From: a virus
Strand: one strand, 5' to 3'
DNA length: 34,096 nucleotides
IMG/VR virus record: IMGVR_UViG_3300025781_000032
Span: 1 to 34,096 of that record
Under the pieces are notes generated by a model. The model ran no database searches, was not told the origin of the DNA, and saw only the letters and a list, made by a program, of their open reading frames with translations. The position numbers were made by a program, and so were the translations under genes. The first letter of the stretch is position 1, and each line of letters begins with the position of its first letter. Below are positions 21,358 to 28,270 of this stretch, one piece after another.

Positions 21358-21633
21358 ATGAATTATTGCGTATTAGAACATGATGCCGAACACAACATCG
21401 TGTATCTAGAGGACACCAGTAGCTCCACCGAACGTACCATAACCAATGATGCCGAAAAGATCATGTTCAACATGTTTCAGTACTATGGATCACGGGTGCT
21501 GGTGGTTTACAAAGATACTGCGGGCGAGTGGTGGGAGATGCGTTTGAAGATATCAGGACCTTATGACGAGTTTGAAGAAATAGTATTCGAGCCCTGGAAC
21601 GGACTAGCGTGGAGAACATTAACAAGGAAATAA
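21358..21633 (+). CDS. Small acidic phage protein (91 aa), unknown function
   Basis: 91 residues from the ATG at 21358, preferred over an in-frame TTG at 21349 inside the preceding gene. Strand-rich: NYCVLEHDAEHNIVYLEDTS, then ITNDAEKIMFNMFQYYGSR, VLVVYKDTAGEWWEMRLKIS and FEPWNGLAWRTLTRK. It could form a small mixed alpha/beta fold. No family recognised. The next gene starts 1 base after the stop. Confidence 0.65.
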   Translation: MNYCVLEHDAEHNIVYLEDTSSSTERTITNDAEKIMFNMFQYYGSRVLVVYKDTAGEWWEMRLKISGPYDEFEEIVFEPWNGLAWRTLTRK

Positions 21634-21634
21634 A

Positions 21635-21856
21635 ATGTCGAAAACCGTATATAAAGAAGTTGAAATTGATGTTGAATTAACCGATTTTGATGATGACGAT
21701 TTACTGGAAGAAATAGAATCACGAGGTCTTGTTGTCAGCACCTATGGCGACACCAAACAACTGCTAGAAACAATTTGGTTAAAGCGTAGACAGGGTCAAG
21801 CGTTTGATCAAGAGCTAGATCAGCTGATTTACGCCAGTTTGGGCCGTGTTGTATAA
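21635..21856 (+). CDS. Small acidic phage protein (73 aa), unknown function
   Basis: 73 residues. A short strand (TVYKEVEIDVELTDFDDDDL) leads into a helix LLEEIESRGLVVS, then a second helical half (TKQLLETIWLKRRQGQAFDQ). The FDDDDLLEEIE opening occurs in other phage proteins of unknown role. CAAGGAAATAAA is a good ribosome-binding site. It is the last gene before the first of two duplicated promoters. Confidence 0.65.
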   Translation: MSKTVYKEVEIDVELTDFDDDDLLEEIESRGLVVSTYGDTKQLLETIWLKRRQGQAFDQELDQLIYASLGRVV

Positions 21857-21870
21857 ATGCAACACCCTGT

Positions 21871-21899
21871 TTGCCCAGAAATGGCGATTTTGCTATAAT
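21871..21899 (+). promoter_or_regulatory. Duplicated TTGCCC promoter, copy 1
   Basis: TTGCCC (21871-21876), 17-base spacer, TATAAT (21894-21899). 25 of 29 bases agree with copy 2 at 22325. The spacer holds the partial inverted repeat GCC-CAGAAAT-GGC. Predicted start near 21906; leader with CAGGAG before the ATG at 21930. Confidence 0.82.
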
Positions 21900-21929
21900 A
21901 GAGTTATAGTAAATAGACAGGAGTAACAG

Positions 21930-22313
21930 ATGGCTTATATCGGTGCAAAAGAAGTGGCAGCAATTCGCAAAGAATTAAAAGCACAATTCCCCGAGTTCAA
22001 ATTTGGTGTACGCAAAGGCACAGGCAGTCTGAGTGTTGGTGTTACTGTAAAATCCGGACCCACTGATTTCAGCGATATTTTTCACAACGTAGGTCACGTA
22101 CAAATCAACCATTACTGGTTGTGTACTTACGGCAAACACCAAGCATTTTTTGAACAAATCATGCGTATCATCAAAATCGCTCCCGCTACAGTTGAGGGCG
22201 GACGTAGATGGTTTGACGAAAGCGATGCAATGACCGATTACTTTCACACTGCATTCTATATTCACTTGGACGTGGGCAGTTGGGACAAGGACTATGTTTG
22301 TGTTGCACGATAA
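21930..22313 (+). CDS. LPD29-like domain protein (127 aa)
   Basis: 127 residues resembling the 'large polyvalent protein associated domain 29': AAIRKELKAQFPEFKFGVRK, then GSLSVGVTVKSGPTDFSDIF with a GP loop, and at the end YFHTAFYIHLDVGSWDKDY. In other elements this domain sits in giant polyvalent proteins of phages and conjugative elements that enter cells along with the DNA; here it stands alone, as it also does in many small phage genes. Biochemical role unknown. It has its own promoter (21871-21899) and CAGGAG ribosome-binding site. Confidence 0.72.
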   Translation: MAYIGAKEVAAIRKELKAQFPEFKFGVRKGTGSLSVGVTVKSGPTDFSDIFHNVGHVQINHYWLCTYGKHQAFFEQIMRIIKIAPATVEGGRRWFDESDAMTDYFHTAFYIHLDVGSWDKDYVCVAR

Positions 22314-22324
22314 CAACACCGAAT

Positions 22325-22353
22325 TTGCCCAGAAATGGCAGATCTGCTATAAT
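22325..22353 (+). promoter_or_regulatory. Duplicated TTGCCC promoter, copy 2
   Basis: TTGCCC (22325-22330), 17-base spacer, TATAAT (22348-22353). Here the spacer repeat is TGCC-CAGAAAT-GGCA, one base pair longer than in copy 1. It drives the gene at 22382 and probably the following small genes. Confidence 0.82.
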
Positions 22354-22381
22354 AAGATATAGTAAGAAATTAGGGGATTGT

Positions 22382-22591
22382 ATGAAACTCAATATTGGAA
22401 ATCGCATTACATGGCGTTGTGCCGCAGGACAACTAGTTGGTGATATTGTTAATATTGCGTTAAGCGAAAACGGCAATAACGAAACAGTTGCCTGGCTTGA
22501 TGTCAAAGTTGCAGACCTTTATAACACTGTGCGTCTTTGTGCAGTAGAAATGAATCTTAAAATGTTGAGTGTTGAGTTGGTGCAGGAGTGA
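22382..22591 (+). CDS. Small phage protein (69 aa), SH3-like, unknown function
   Basis: 69 residues starting MKLNIGNRITWRCAAGQLVG, then DIVNIALSENGNNETVAWLD and a C-terminal strand-helix-strand. The opening GNRITWRCAAGQLVGDIVNI resembles DUF2945/KOW-type barrels. Start at 22382 has AGGGGA upstream and lies just after promoter copy 2; a longer frame from 22280 would run through the promoter and is rejected. The next gene starts 2 bases after the stop. Confidence 0.68.
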   Translation: MKLNIGNRITWRCAAGQLVGDIVNIALSENGNNETVAWLDVKVADLYNTVRLCAVEMNLKMLSVELVQE

Positions 22592-22593
22592 TT

Positions 22594-22941
22594 ATGAAGT
22601 TATTCTTAGAAACTACACAATGGCCCGATAAGACTCCTAACCATGCCTATTACATGGATGACAGTAAGAGCAAGATGTTTGCGTATATCAAAGCCGGAGA
22701 TCGGGCAGTTTTTCGATTTAAGACGCCCATACGCATAGACACACGTGGTCGCAAGTTCCGAGAAATCGCCGACCCCAATAACTTTACGGTAGAAGAAACC
22801 ACAAACCCCAATCGTTGGGAAGTTACTGGTAGCAAAGGCGACTTGTATATTGTGCGATTAGAAGACGGTGTATATAGTTGCAGTTGCTCAGGATTCAAGT
22901 TTAGGGGTGACTGCCGACACGTTAAGGCGTTTGCAAAATGA
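22594..22941 (+). CDS. SWIM-type zinc-finger protein (115 aa)
   Basis: 115 residues. The C-terminus reads YSCSCSGFKFRGDCRHVKAF, a CxC...CxH SWIM zinc-finger motif found in DNA- or protein-binding factors. The N-terminal part (AYYMDDSKSKMFAYIKAGDR, AVFRFKTPIRIDTRGRKF) is a strand-rich domain. GGAG at 22585-22588 sits 5 bases before the ATG at 22594, so I prefer this over GTG at 22588. Ends in an ATGA overlap. The likely role is nucleic-acid binding; target unknown. Such stand-alone SWIM proteins are common in T4-like phages of aquatic bacteria, as I recall. Confidence 0.78.
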   Translation: MKLFLETTQWPDKTPNHAYYMDDSKSKMFAYIKAGDRAVFRFKTPIRIDTRGRKFREIADPNNFTVEETTNPNRWEVTGSKGDLYIVRLEDGVYSCSCSGFKFRGDCRHVKAFAK

Positions 22942-23174
22942 AAGATTTTCTAGGACGAGAATTGGCGGTAGGTGATGTAGTTGCCTTTGAAGGTGTCAAT
23001 GGTGGTGGTTTGGTTTTGGGCCGAATCGAAAAGTTTAGCCCCAAACAAGCCTCATTAACTCCACTGAGTGACCACAACAGTTGGAGCAGCAAAAAGACTA
23101 TTTCTAGATATAGCTCACAATGTGTCAAAATTGATGACGCAGATATCACCATGTATCTTTTAAAGCGCAATTGA
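22938..23174 (+). CDS. Small SH3-like phage protein (78 aa), unknown function
   Basis: 78 residues. DFLGRELAVGDVVAFEGVN, GGGLVLGRIEKFSPKQASL and CVKIDDADITMYLLKRN form a five-strand barrel-like pattern, with the GDVVAF turn typical of SH3/KOW folds. Coupled to the SWIM gene by ATGA. It may be a distant relative of the two other SH3-like genes in this block (20703 and 22382). Confidence 0.68.
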   Translation: MKDFLGRELAVGDVVAFEGVNGGGLVLGRIEKFSPKQASLTPLSDHNSWSSKKTISRYSSQCVKIDDADITMYLLKRN

Positions 23175-23175
23175 T

Positions 23176-23361
23176 ATGAAAAATGCACCCATGCAGGATC
23201 TTTTGGACAAAGAAGCCCGTTTAGCAAATGAAAGATATGCTATAATAGAGATTATAAAACAACGACGCGGGGATACGGCTCCAGTGTGTTATGGACAAGA
23301 CGATTGTAGTACTGACATACTGGCCCGGTGTCCGTGGCGTACGGACTGTGGCGAACAGTGA
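23176..23361 (+). CDS. Cysteine-bearing small phage protein (61 aa)
   Basis: 61 residues. An N-terminal helix (QDLLDKEARLANERYAIIEI) is followed by a C-terminal segment with four cysteines, Cys38, Cys44, Cys52 and Cys58, within CYGQDDCSTDILARC and PWRTDC. This suggests a zinc or iron-sulfur site. One base after the previous gene. Within its coding region, TATAAT at 23241-23246 lacks a good -35. Function unknown. 23362-23391 shows nothing. Confidence 0.62.
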   Translation: MKNAPMQDLLDKEARLANERYAIIEIIKQRRGDTAPVCYGQDDCSTDILARCPWRTDCGEQ

Positions 23362-23391
23362 CAAATTTGAATTTTAACAACCGAGATTTAC

Positions 23392-23568
23392 ATGATTGAT
23401 TTATTTTTAGATGGCATTACTGTCATGATGCTATTGTATTTTGTGGCCCTGGCTGGATGGCTGGCCAAGATCAATATTGAAGATCGAATGAGCCGAGGCG
23501 ATACATTTTTTCAGGCCATCAAAGGTATAATTCGCGATATTTTTAGTGTTACACGGGTGGGCAAATGA
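23392..23568 (+). CDS. Small membrane protein (58 aa)
   Basis: 58 residues: a hydrophobic helix (about residues 9-28, TVMMLLYFVALAGWLA) then a charged amphipathic tail (KINIEDRMSRGDTF...RDIFSVTRVGK). Its TGA shares ATGA with the next gene, which also encodes a membrane protein, so the two are probably made together. No clear ribosome-binding site upstream (CAACCGAGATTTAC). Function unknown. Confidence 0.6.
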   Translation: MIDLFLDGITVMMLLYFVALAGWLAKINIEDRMSRGDTFFQAIKGIIRDIFSVTRVGK

Positions 23569-23837
23569 AACACACATGGTATTACATTCAGTGGTTATTT
23601 AAAGATTTTGATGCATGGAACTTGACTTTGGTTGCAAGTTTAATTGCCAATTTAACGGCCTGTGTGTTTAGCCTATACGACAATGATCCAGCCTATCGAA
23701 TAGCTAGCGGTATTGGTTGGGCTTGCATGGCTGTGTTTTTTGCAAGAATGATTTACGAACTAGAGCGATCACGTTATCGGCGTTTCAAACAAGAACAGGC
23801 TGAAATAGTGAAAACATTACGAAGCGAGGACTGCTGA
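23565..23837 (+). CDS. Membrane protein with two helices (90 aa)
   Basis: 90 residues with two hydrophobic helices, about 19-38 (LTLVASLIANLTACVFSL) and 45-64 (RIASGIGWACMAVFFARM), followed by a long basic-acidic helix (YELERSRYRRFKQEQAEIV). Loop and tail charges suggest N-in and C-in topology. ATGA coupling to the upstream membrane gene. No similarity to a named holin, but a small two-helix protein of this sort could act on the membrane. Confidence 0.65.
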   Translation: MKHTWYYIQWLFKDFDAWNLTLVASLIANLTACVFSLYDNDPAYRIASGIGWACMAVFFARMIYELERSRYRRFKQEQAEIVKTLRSEDC

Positions 23838-23838
23838 C

Positions 23839-24045
23839 ATGGGGTTTCGAACAGTAAGACGAGACGAACCCGGGTTCTATGTGTCAGATGGCATAATGGT
23901 GGGCAATAGAGCCTTTCTTGAAATTGCCGCAGAATGCCCCGAAAACGTTCGAAGAATGGTTCAACAAGCACACAATCAAGGCTGGATTCGAGTAAGTGCA
24001 ACATTTACCGAAGAAGAATACACATGGCTGATGTTGCAAGAATAA
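23839..24045 (+). CDS. Small phage protein (68 aa), unknown function
   Basis: 68 residues, one base after the upstream stop. Segments GFRTVRRDEPGFYVSDGIMV, FLEIAAECPENVRRMVQQA and WIRVSATFTEEEYTWLMLQ suggest two strands, a helix and a terminal helix. AGCGAGGACTGCTGAC supplies GAGG as ribosome-binding site. The composition resembles short phage proteins seen near DNA-metabolism genes. No family. Confidence 0.62.
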   Translation: MGFRTVRRDEPGFYVSDGIMVGNRAFLEIAAECPENVRRMVQQAHNQGWIRVSATFTEEEYTWLMLQE

Positions 24046-24058
24046 AACAAGGAAGATC

Positions 24059-24745
24059 ATGATCACAATTAAACAATGGTTGGAACTGGTTGATTACCGA
24101 ATCACAGAAGGTAATAACTATATGTGGAACTGCTACGGCGATTATGCACACATTTTATCTACATGGAATGGTGTTCACGGAGCCGGTGGTTACAGTTCAG
24201 ATATCACATTCTGCACCAAGACACAGACTGTGTTTGAAACCTGTGTGTACGATTATACAAATCAACGTGCTTACCGAATGATCAATCCCGACTATGAGGA
24301 TGCACACACCAGCGAAGCACAGGCACGTGCCATTGACATGAGTGTTGCCTGGGACTCGGTTTCATATGTGGATCTAGATGTTGACGAAGACTTTGTGGAA
24401 AAGGCCACTGCTATCGTGGCTGGCCAAGCATACGACACCAGAGTCATGATCAATATCGACCTTGACTCGGACCTGGAACTAGAAATTTATCGTAATGCAC
24501 ACCAATTGGATATCACGGTCAACCAATACATTGAGCGTGCATTAGAGGCTCTAATAGAAAAACATCAAAAAGACATGCCCACGCTTGACAAGCAGGTGTG
24601 GACTGTGGATGTACAACAAGATGCGAACGGTGATGCTGTTATACAGTTTCCCGAGGATGCTTTAAAGGCAGCAGGCTGGCAAGAAGGCGACACCATCGAT
24701 TGGAAAACTAATGGTGATGGATCTTATACATTAACAAAGGTGTAA
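24059..24745 (+). CDS. RHH-like plus AbrB/MazE-like phage protein (228 aa)
   Basis: 228 residues with three recognisable parts. Residues 1-105 are an aromatic-rich domain (NYMWNCYGDYAHILSTWNG). Around 145-175, INIDLDSDLELEIYRNAH then DITVNQYIERALEALIEK is a ribbon-helix-helix-like pattern, strand then two helices. The final ~45 residues, VQQDANGDAVIQFPEDAL, KAAGWQEGDTIDWKTNG, resemble the AbrB/MazE swapped-hairpin fold. Two potential DNA-binding folds in one chain point to a regulator or to an antitoxin-like module, but no toxin partner is seen. AAGGAAGATC precedes the start. Confidence 0.72.
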   Translation: MITIKQWLELVDYRITEGNNYMWNCYGDYAHILSTWNGVHGAGGYSSDITFCTKTQTVFETCVYDYTNQRAYRMINPDYEDAHTSEAQARAIDMSVAWDSVSYVDLDVDEDFVEKATAIVAGQAYDTRVMINIDLDSDLELEIYRNAHQLDITVNQYIERALEALIEKHQKDMPTLDKQVWTVDVQQDANGDAVIQFPEDALKAAGWQEGDTIDWKTNGDGSYTLTKV

Positions 24746-24746
24746 T

Positions 24747-25874
24747 ATGACTGAAGAAATCAAAAACCCCGAACATGAAAAACTGTTAGAAGTATTAAAG
24801 TTTACACCAAGAACCTACAAGATATCGATGTGGGGCTATGGTGGTGAAAAAGTTATGGGCACCGTAGATAGAAAAATTTACGACTATTTTCGATCACGTA
24901 GATTGGACCTAAGTGATTATTGCTGGGATTCAGATTATGCTGATGATCACAACATTCCTGAAGAGTTTCAACCTTTCCCGTCGGGTGCCTGGTACGAGTG
25001 TGATGGCCTAGGTCATGTACACGGAGTCAATCGCGATGCCGGTACTATTCAAATCGAAGACGAGACTGGAGAAACAGTGTACCAACGTCAACTTGACAGT
25101 CTTACTGGCTTTGATGAAGAAGAGCCCGAGCCCGAATTTGACTGTGGTGACGAGGTCTGGATTGATCAAGAAGCGGCAGGTACTGTGGTATTTTTAGGCA
25201 ACTCAAACGAGAAAGGCACCTTTTTTGAAGCCGACCTTGAACTAAAAGCACCATTTGATATTAGCAAATTAGTACTGGGCTATGATGAGATTGATGGTGA
25301 GCCCATCATTAATCGTGTCACTTACGATGGCGAAGACATTGACAACTGGGGTGGTAGCACAGATGGCAAGAGTAGCGACTTTGCTTTTTATATTGCCGGC
25401 AGCAAGAATGAAAAAGGCAATTGGGAAAAGTACGCCAACATGGATGATATTGAATATCCCATGACTGAGTGGTTCCCTAAGAAGATCAAACCAGTGCGAG
25501 TAGGCAATTACATGGTTAAAACTGCTGGAAAAAATTCATGGGAACAACAATGTAAGTGGACTGGAGACAAATGGGTCAACTCTTGGACTGAACCAGCAGA
25601 CTACAACGATCCCAACAGAGAAGTTAAAATTCGAGCATGGCAAGGCTTGGCCATTGACCCCGATGCAGAACAAACCGAAGCTAGAGTACAAGATTTAGAA
25701 TCTGCACTAGAAGAACTCAAGGCCGAATTTGACTCACTAATAAAGTATGGATCAGTGGCCTGTTTCAGTTGCGGTGCCGAGTATGTTGAGCATGAGCTTG
25801 TGGAGATGAGTGGCCAATATCATTGTCCCTCCTGTGGACAGGGTTGGGTCATGATGGAAGATAGAGGAGTATAA
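24747..25874 (+). CDS. Zinc-ribbon phage protein (375 aa), unknown function
   Basis: 375 residues. The N-terminal half is strand-rich and aromatic (YKISMWGYGGEKVMGTVDRK, YFRSRRLDLSDYCWDSDYAD). Then comes an acidic middle (FDEEEPEPEFDCGDEV). The last ~40 residues carry a zinc ribbon, CFSCGAEYVEHELVEMSG then YHCPSCGQGW, i.e. two CxxC knuckles. A coiled-coil precedes it (RVQDLESALEELKAEFDS). I do not recognise the whole protein; relatives occur in T4-like phages as far as I recall. One base after the RHH/AbrB gene, one base before the next, hence an operon. Confidence 0.72.
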   Translation: MTEEIKNPEHEKLLEVLKFTPRTYKISMWGYGGEKVMGTVDRKIYDYFRSRRLDLSDYCWDSDYADDHNIPEEFQPFPSGAWYECDGLGHVHGVNRDAGTIQIEDETGETVYQRQLDSLTGFDEEEPEPEFDCGDEVWIDQEAAGTVVFLGNSNEKGTFFEADLELKAPFDISKLVLGYDEIDGEPIINRVTYDGEDIDNWGGSTDGKSSDFAFYIAGSKNEKGNWEKYANMDDIEYPMTEWFPKKIKPVRVGNYMVKTAGKNSWEQQCKWTGDKWVNSWTEPADYNDPNREVKIRAWQGLAIDPDAEQTEARVQDLESALEELKAEFDSLIKYGSVACFSCGAEYVEHELVEMSGQYHCPSCGQGWVMMEDRGV

Positions 25875-25875
25875 A

Positions 25876-26376
25876 ATGGCAACATGGACAGTGAGTACAT
25901 ATCACAAGAAAAATGTACAAGAAAATGAAACGTTTTTACAACAAAACGGTGATGGTAAAATAACTACGGTCAACGGTTTCCGTTGGGGCACCTGGGAAGT
26001 CGAAACCAGTGACGACAACATGCCCGAATTTGAGTTCGCCGAAGTACCCGGAGGCGACGGCAAGCGAGACAGCATTAATATGTGTGAGTGTTATACTGGC
26101 AATATTGAAGGTGTGGAACTTGTCAGCATGGACGATGGCGGTTGTTGGTACGACATAGAAATTGAAGGTCTTGACGAAGATGCCGAGGAAGAAATTAGAG
26201 AGTTCTTGGATGAAAATAGCACATACGATCTAGAAGAACGCGAAGATGATCCTTGGTGTCAAGACGACACCGAGTGGTGGATCTGGGGTCCAATTAAAAT
26301 TGAAAACGAGGACGGATCGGTATCACGTATTATCTGTGCTGACGCAGATGGTAATGTAATAGACTTCCAGGAATAA
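25876..26376 (+). CDS. Highly acidic phage protein (166 aa), possible DNA mimic
   Basis: 166 residues, very rich in Asp and Glu, especially 95-145 (IEGLDEDAEEEIREFLDENS, DLEEREDDPWCQDDTE). The start (TWTVSTYHKKNVQENETFLQ) is neutral. High local negative charge on a small strand-helix fold is a known trait of phage DNA-mimic inhibitors, but it is also seen in ordinary phage proteins, so this is only a possibility. Two neighbouring short Cys motifs (NMCECY and DDGGCWYDIE) may stabilise the fold. Confidence 0.68.
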   Translation: MATWTVSTYHKKNVQENETFLQQNGDGKITTVNGFRWGTWEVETSDDNMPEFEFAEVPGGDGKRDSINMCECYTGNIEGVELVSMDDGGCWYDIEIEGLDEDAEEEIREFLDENSTYDLEEREDDPWCQDDTEWWIWGPIKIENEDGSVSRIICADADGNVIDFQE

Positions 26377-26378
26377 GA

Positions 26379-26774
26379 ATGATTGATTGTTTGGTATTAG
26401 GTGACAGTATAGCTGTAGGCACCGAACAGTTTAGGCCCGAATGTGTTGCTTACGCACGAGGCGGGTGGAACACTTGGCAGTGGAATCGAGACTATTTGCA
26501 AAATGATTTGACTGCCAAAACTGTGATTATCAGCCTGGGATCAAACGATCATGCCGGTGTCAAGACTCAAGCGGAGCTGGAACGAATTCGTGACAAAGTT
26601 AAAGGCAACAGAGTGTTTTGGATCTTGCCCGCAATCAAACCCAACATACAGGCAATAGTACAAGCGGTGGCTAAGGAACATGGTGATACTGTGTTACCAA
26701 TAACACGACTACAACCCGACGGTGTTCACCCCAGCTGGGCCGGATATCGAGAACTGGTAGAAAAAACAAAATGA
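26379..26774 (+). CDS. SGNH/GDSL-like hydrolase (131 aa)
   Basis: 131 residues, compact SGNH hydrolase. Block I is LVLGDSIAVG with Ser10, block II has Gly (ARGGWNTW), block III is SLGSNDH with Asn56, and block V is PDGVHPS with Asp114 and His117. All four catalytic positions are present, so it is likely an active esterase or acetyl-hydrolase; typical substrates are acetylated polysaccharides, peptidoglycan and lipids. At 131 residues it is shorter than most family members (about 180-200) yet keeps the core. No signal peptide. ATGA links it to the HAD gene. A role in modifying host surface glycans or acetylated cell wall is inference. Confidence 0.85.
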   Translation: MIDCLVLGDSIAVGTEQFRPECVAYARGGWNTWQWNRDYLQNDLTAKTVIISLGSNDHAGVKTQAELERIRDKVKGNRVFWILPAIKPNIQAIVQAVAKEHGDTVLPITRLQPDGVHPSWAGYRELVEKTK

Positions 26775-27364
26775 AAGAAAGTATAATTCTAGTAGATGCT
26801 GATGGTGTACTTCTTAACTGGGAGTATGCGTTTAATATTTGGCTAGAACAACACGGCTTTGAAAAAATTAATGGTGCCGAAGTTCACTACGACATTGGCA
26901 AACGATACGGCATCAGCCAGGATCAAGGACGTCGTTTGATCAAGATGTTTAACGAATCGGCTGCTATTGGATTCTTGCCTCCCTTACGTGACGCCATACA
27001 TTATGTTAGAAAGCTACACGAAGAACATGGCTATGTGTTTCACTGTATCACGAGTCTAAGCACAGATCCTAATGCACAACGTCTACGTGAAATGAATCTT
27101 GGCAAACTGTTTGGCGATACTGTGTTTCAACGCATAGTGTGTCTTGCTACCGGTGCCGACAAAGATGAAGCACTTTATCCCTATCGTGATACCGGATGTT
27201 GGTGGATTGAAGACAAACCCGAGAACGCCGAAGTGGGTGCACGACTCGGACTCAACAGTTTACTCATGGAACATGGTCATAATATGAATCACTATCATGA
27301 CCATGTTCGTACAGTTAAGAACTGGGAAGAAGTTTACAAGATCGTTACTCAAACCTCCTTGTAG
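26771..27364 (+). CDS. HAD-superfamily phosphatase (possible 5'-deoxynucleotidase)
   Basis: 197 residues. HAD motif I is ILVDADGVLLNWE with Asp9 and Asp11, motif II includes FHCITSLST, and motif IV is WWIEDKPENAEVG. Cap helices follow motif I, as in class C1 phosphatases, including 5'(3')-deoxyribonucleotidases that phages use for nucleotide salvage. A polynucleotide or sugar phosphatase is equally possible. The end overlaps the convergent phoH by 16 bases. The histidine-rich patch MEHGHNMNHYHDHVR near the C-terminus is unusual and could bind a metal. Confidence 0.82.
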   Translation: MKESIILVDADGVLLNWEYAFNIWLEQHGFEKINGAEVHYDIGKRYGISQDQGRRLIKMFNESAAIGFLPPLRDAIHYVRKLHEEHGYVFHCITSLSTDPNAQRLREMNLGKLFGDTVFQRIVCLATGADKDEALYPYRDTGCWWIEDKPENAEVGARLGLNSLLMEHGHNMNHYHDHVRTVKNWEEVYKIVTQTSL

Positions 27365-28101
27365 ATCTTTAGTATTTCAAGCACTGCAGGATGACGTTGA
27401 ATATCCCGGTGATCAAATTCCACTCCACTCACGTACTTGCAGTCCTTGTACTTTCGAACTAGGCGTTGAAAGTCCAGTAGACCATTGTCGTCTTCTTTGC
27501 GATCCGCTTGGCGTGTATCTCCAGTAACTATCATTTTACTGTTTTCACCTAGTCGCGTGAGTAACATTTTCATTTGTGAAGGTGTCGCGTTTTGCATTTC
27601 ATCTGCAATAATCCACGAGTTTTTAAATGTTCTTCCTCTCATATATGCCAGGGGAGATATCTCAATTTGGTTTTCATCTAGCATACGTGCAACTTCGGTT
27701 TGCTTGTAGTGTTCGCCAATGATATCAAATATCGGACGTGTCCAGGGTGCCATCTTTTCATTTAAGTCACCGGGTAAAAATCCGTGTTGTTCATCATCAA
27801 CGCCTACTGCGGGTCGTGTAACTACTATACGTTCACATTGTCCTGCCTTAAATGCCTTTAGGGCCGCAAGAACTGCCAGCATGGTTTTGCCTGTGCCCGC
27901 TGGGCCAGTTGCAAATACTATCAGTTTGTCTGGGTTGGTTAGTAAATCGATATAGGTTTCTTGACTGAGACTTTTGGGGATAAGTGTAATTGGTTTTTGG
28001 TAAGGGGCCTTTCTATATAAATCAAATCTTACTGCATTATTACTTTTAAAATCACTTTCGCTTGTAATTAGAGCTTCTGCTCTGCGTTGTCGTTTTGACA
28101 A
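27349..28101 (-). CDS. phoH: PhoH-like ATPase
   Basis: 250 residues. Walker A is GPAGTGKT (66-73), Walker B IIADEMQNA with Asp167/Glu168, and the family's TRPAVGVDDEQHGFLPGD segment is intact, as is MIVTGDTRQADR. PhoH is a P-loop NTPase with an RNA-helicase/SF1-like core, widespread in aquatic phages and sometimes called an auxiliary metabolic gene, although its role in infection is unknown. It is the only large - strand gene. AAGGAGAAACACAT gives its ribosome-binding site. The leader contains a 7-bp inverted repeat (28121-28139). Confidence 0.95.
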   Translation of the reverse strand: MSKRQRRAEALITSESDFKSNNAVRFDLYRKAPYQKPITLIPKSLSQETYIDLLTNPDKLIVFATGPAGTGKTMLAVLAALKAFKAGQCERIVVTRPAVGVDDEQHGFLPGDLNEKMAPWTRPIFDIIGEHYKQTEVARMLDENQIEISPLAYMRGRTFKNSWIIADEMQNATPSQMKMLLTRLGENSKMIVTGDTRQADRKEDDNGLLDFQRLVRKYKDCKYVSGVEFDHRDIQRHPAVLEILKIYKEV

Positions 28102-28120
28102 TGTGTTTCTCCTTGAAATA

Positions 28121-28139
28121 GTACACCTGCTTGGTGTAC
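28121..28139 (-). promoter_or_regulatory. Inverted repeat in phoH leader (operator or hairpin)
   Basis: GTACACC and GGTGTAC, perfect 7-bp arms separated by TGCTT, lie about 20 bases upstream of the phoH ATG. They can form a stem in the mRNA leader or serve as a binding site for a dimeric repressor. Confidence 0.5.
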
Positions 28140-28203
28140 AAAGATATTTAAATTCCAGCGGTATTTTGTAATACGTCGTGTTTATATTTCTAAATCGAGC
28201 ATA

Positions 28204-28232
28204 AGTATTAAACTGTCACCACTATTTTTCAA
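28204..28232 (-). promoter_or_regulatory. Possible sigma70-type promoter for phoH
   Basis: On the - strand: TTGAAA (28227-28232), 17-base spacer, AATACT (28204-28209). Two mismatches per hexamer at most; weaker than the other promoters. The leader to phoH would be about 95 bases and contain the inverted repeat. Confidence 0.4.
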
Positions 28233-28254
28233 TCATGTTTGGCATAGCAGTAGT

Positions 28255-28262
28255 GATAAATA
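28255..28262 (+). promoter_or_regulatory. Late-type promoter before gene at 28271
   Basis: GATAAATA, seven of eight to the T4 late consensus. The predicted start at 28268 is 3 bases before the ATG, so the message would be nearly leaderless. Confidence 0.5.
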
Positions 28263-28270
28263 ATTACACT

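Noticed and set aside
23221-23246. TATAAT within the gene at 23176 as a promoter
   Set aside because: The best -35 (TTAGCA) is only 14 bases away and poor; likely coding coincidence.
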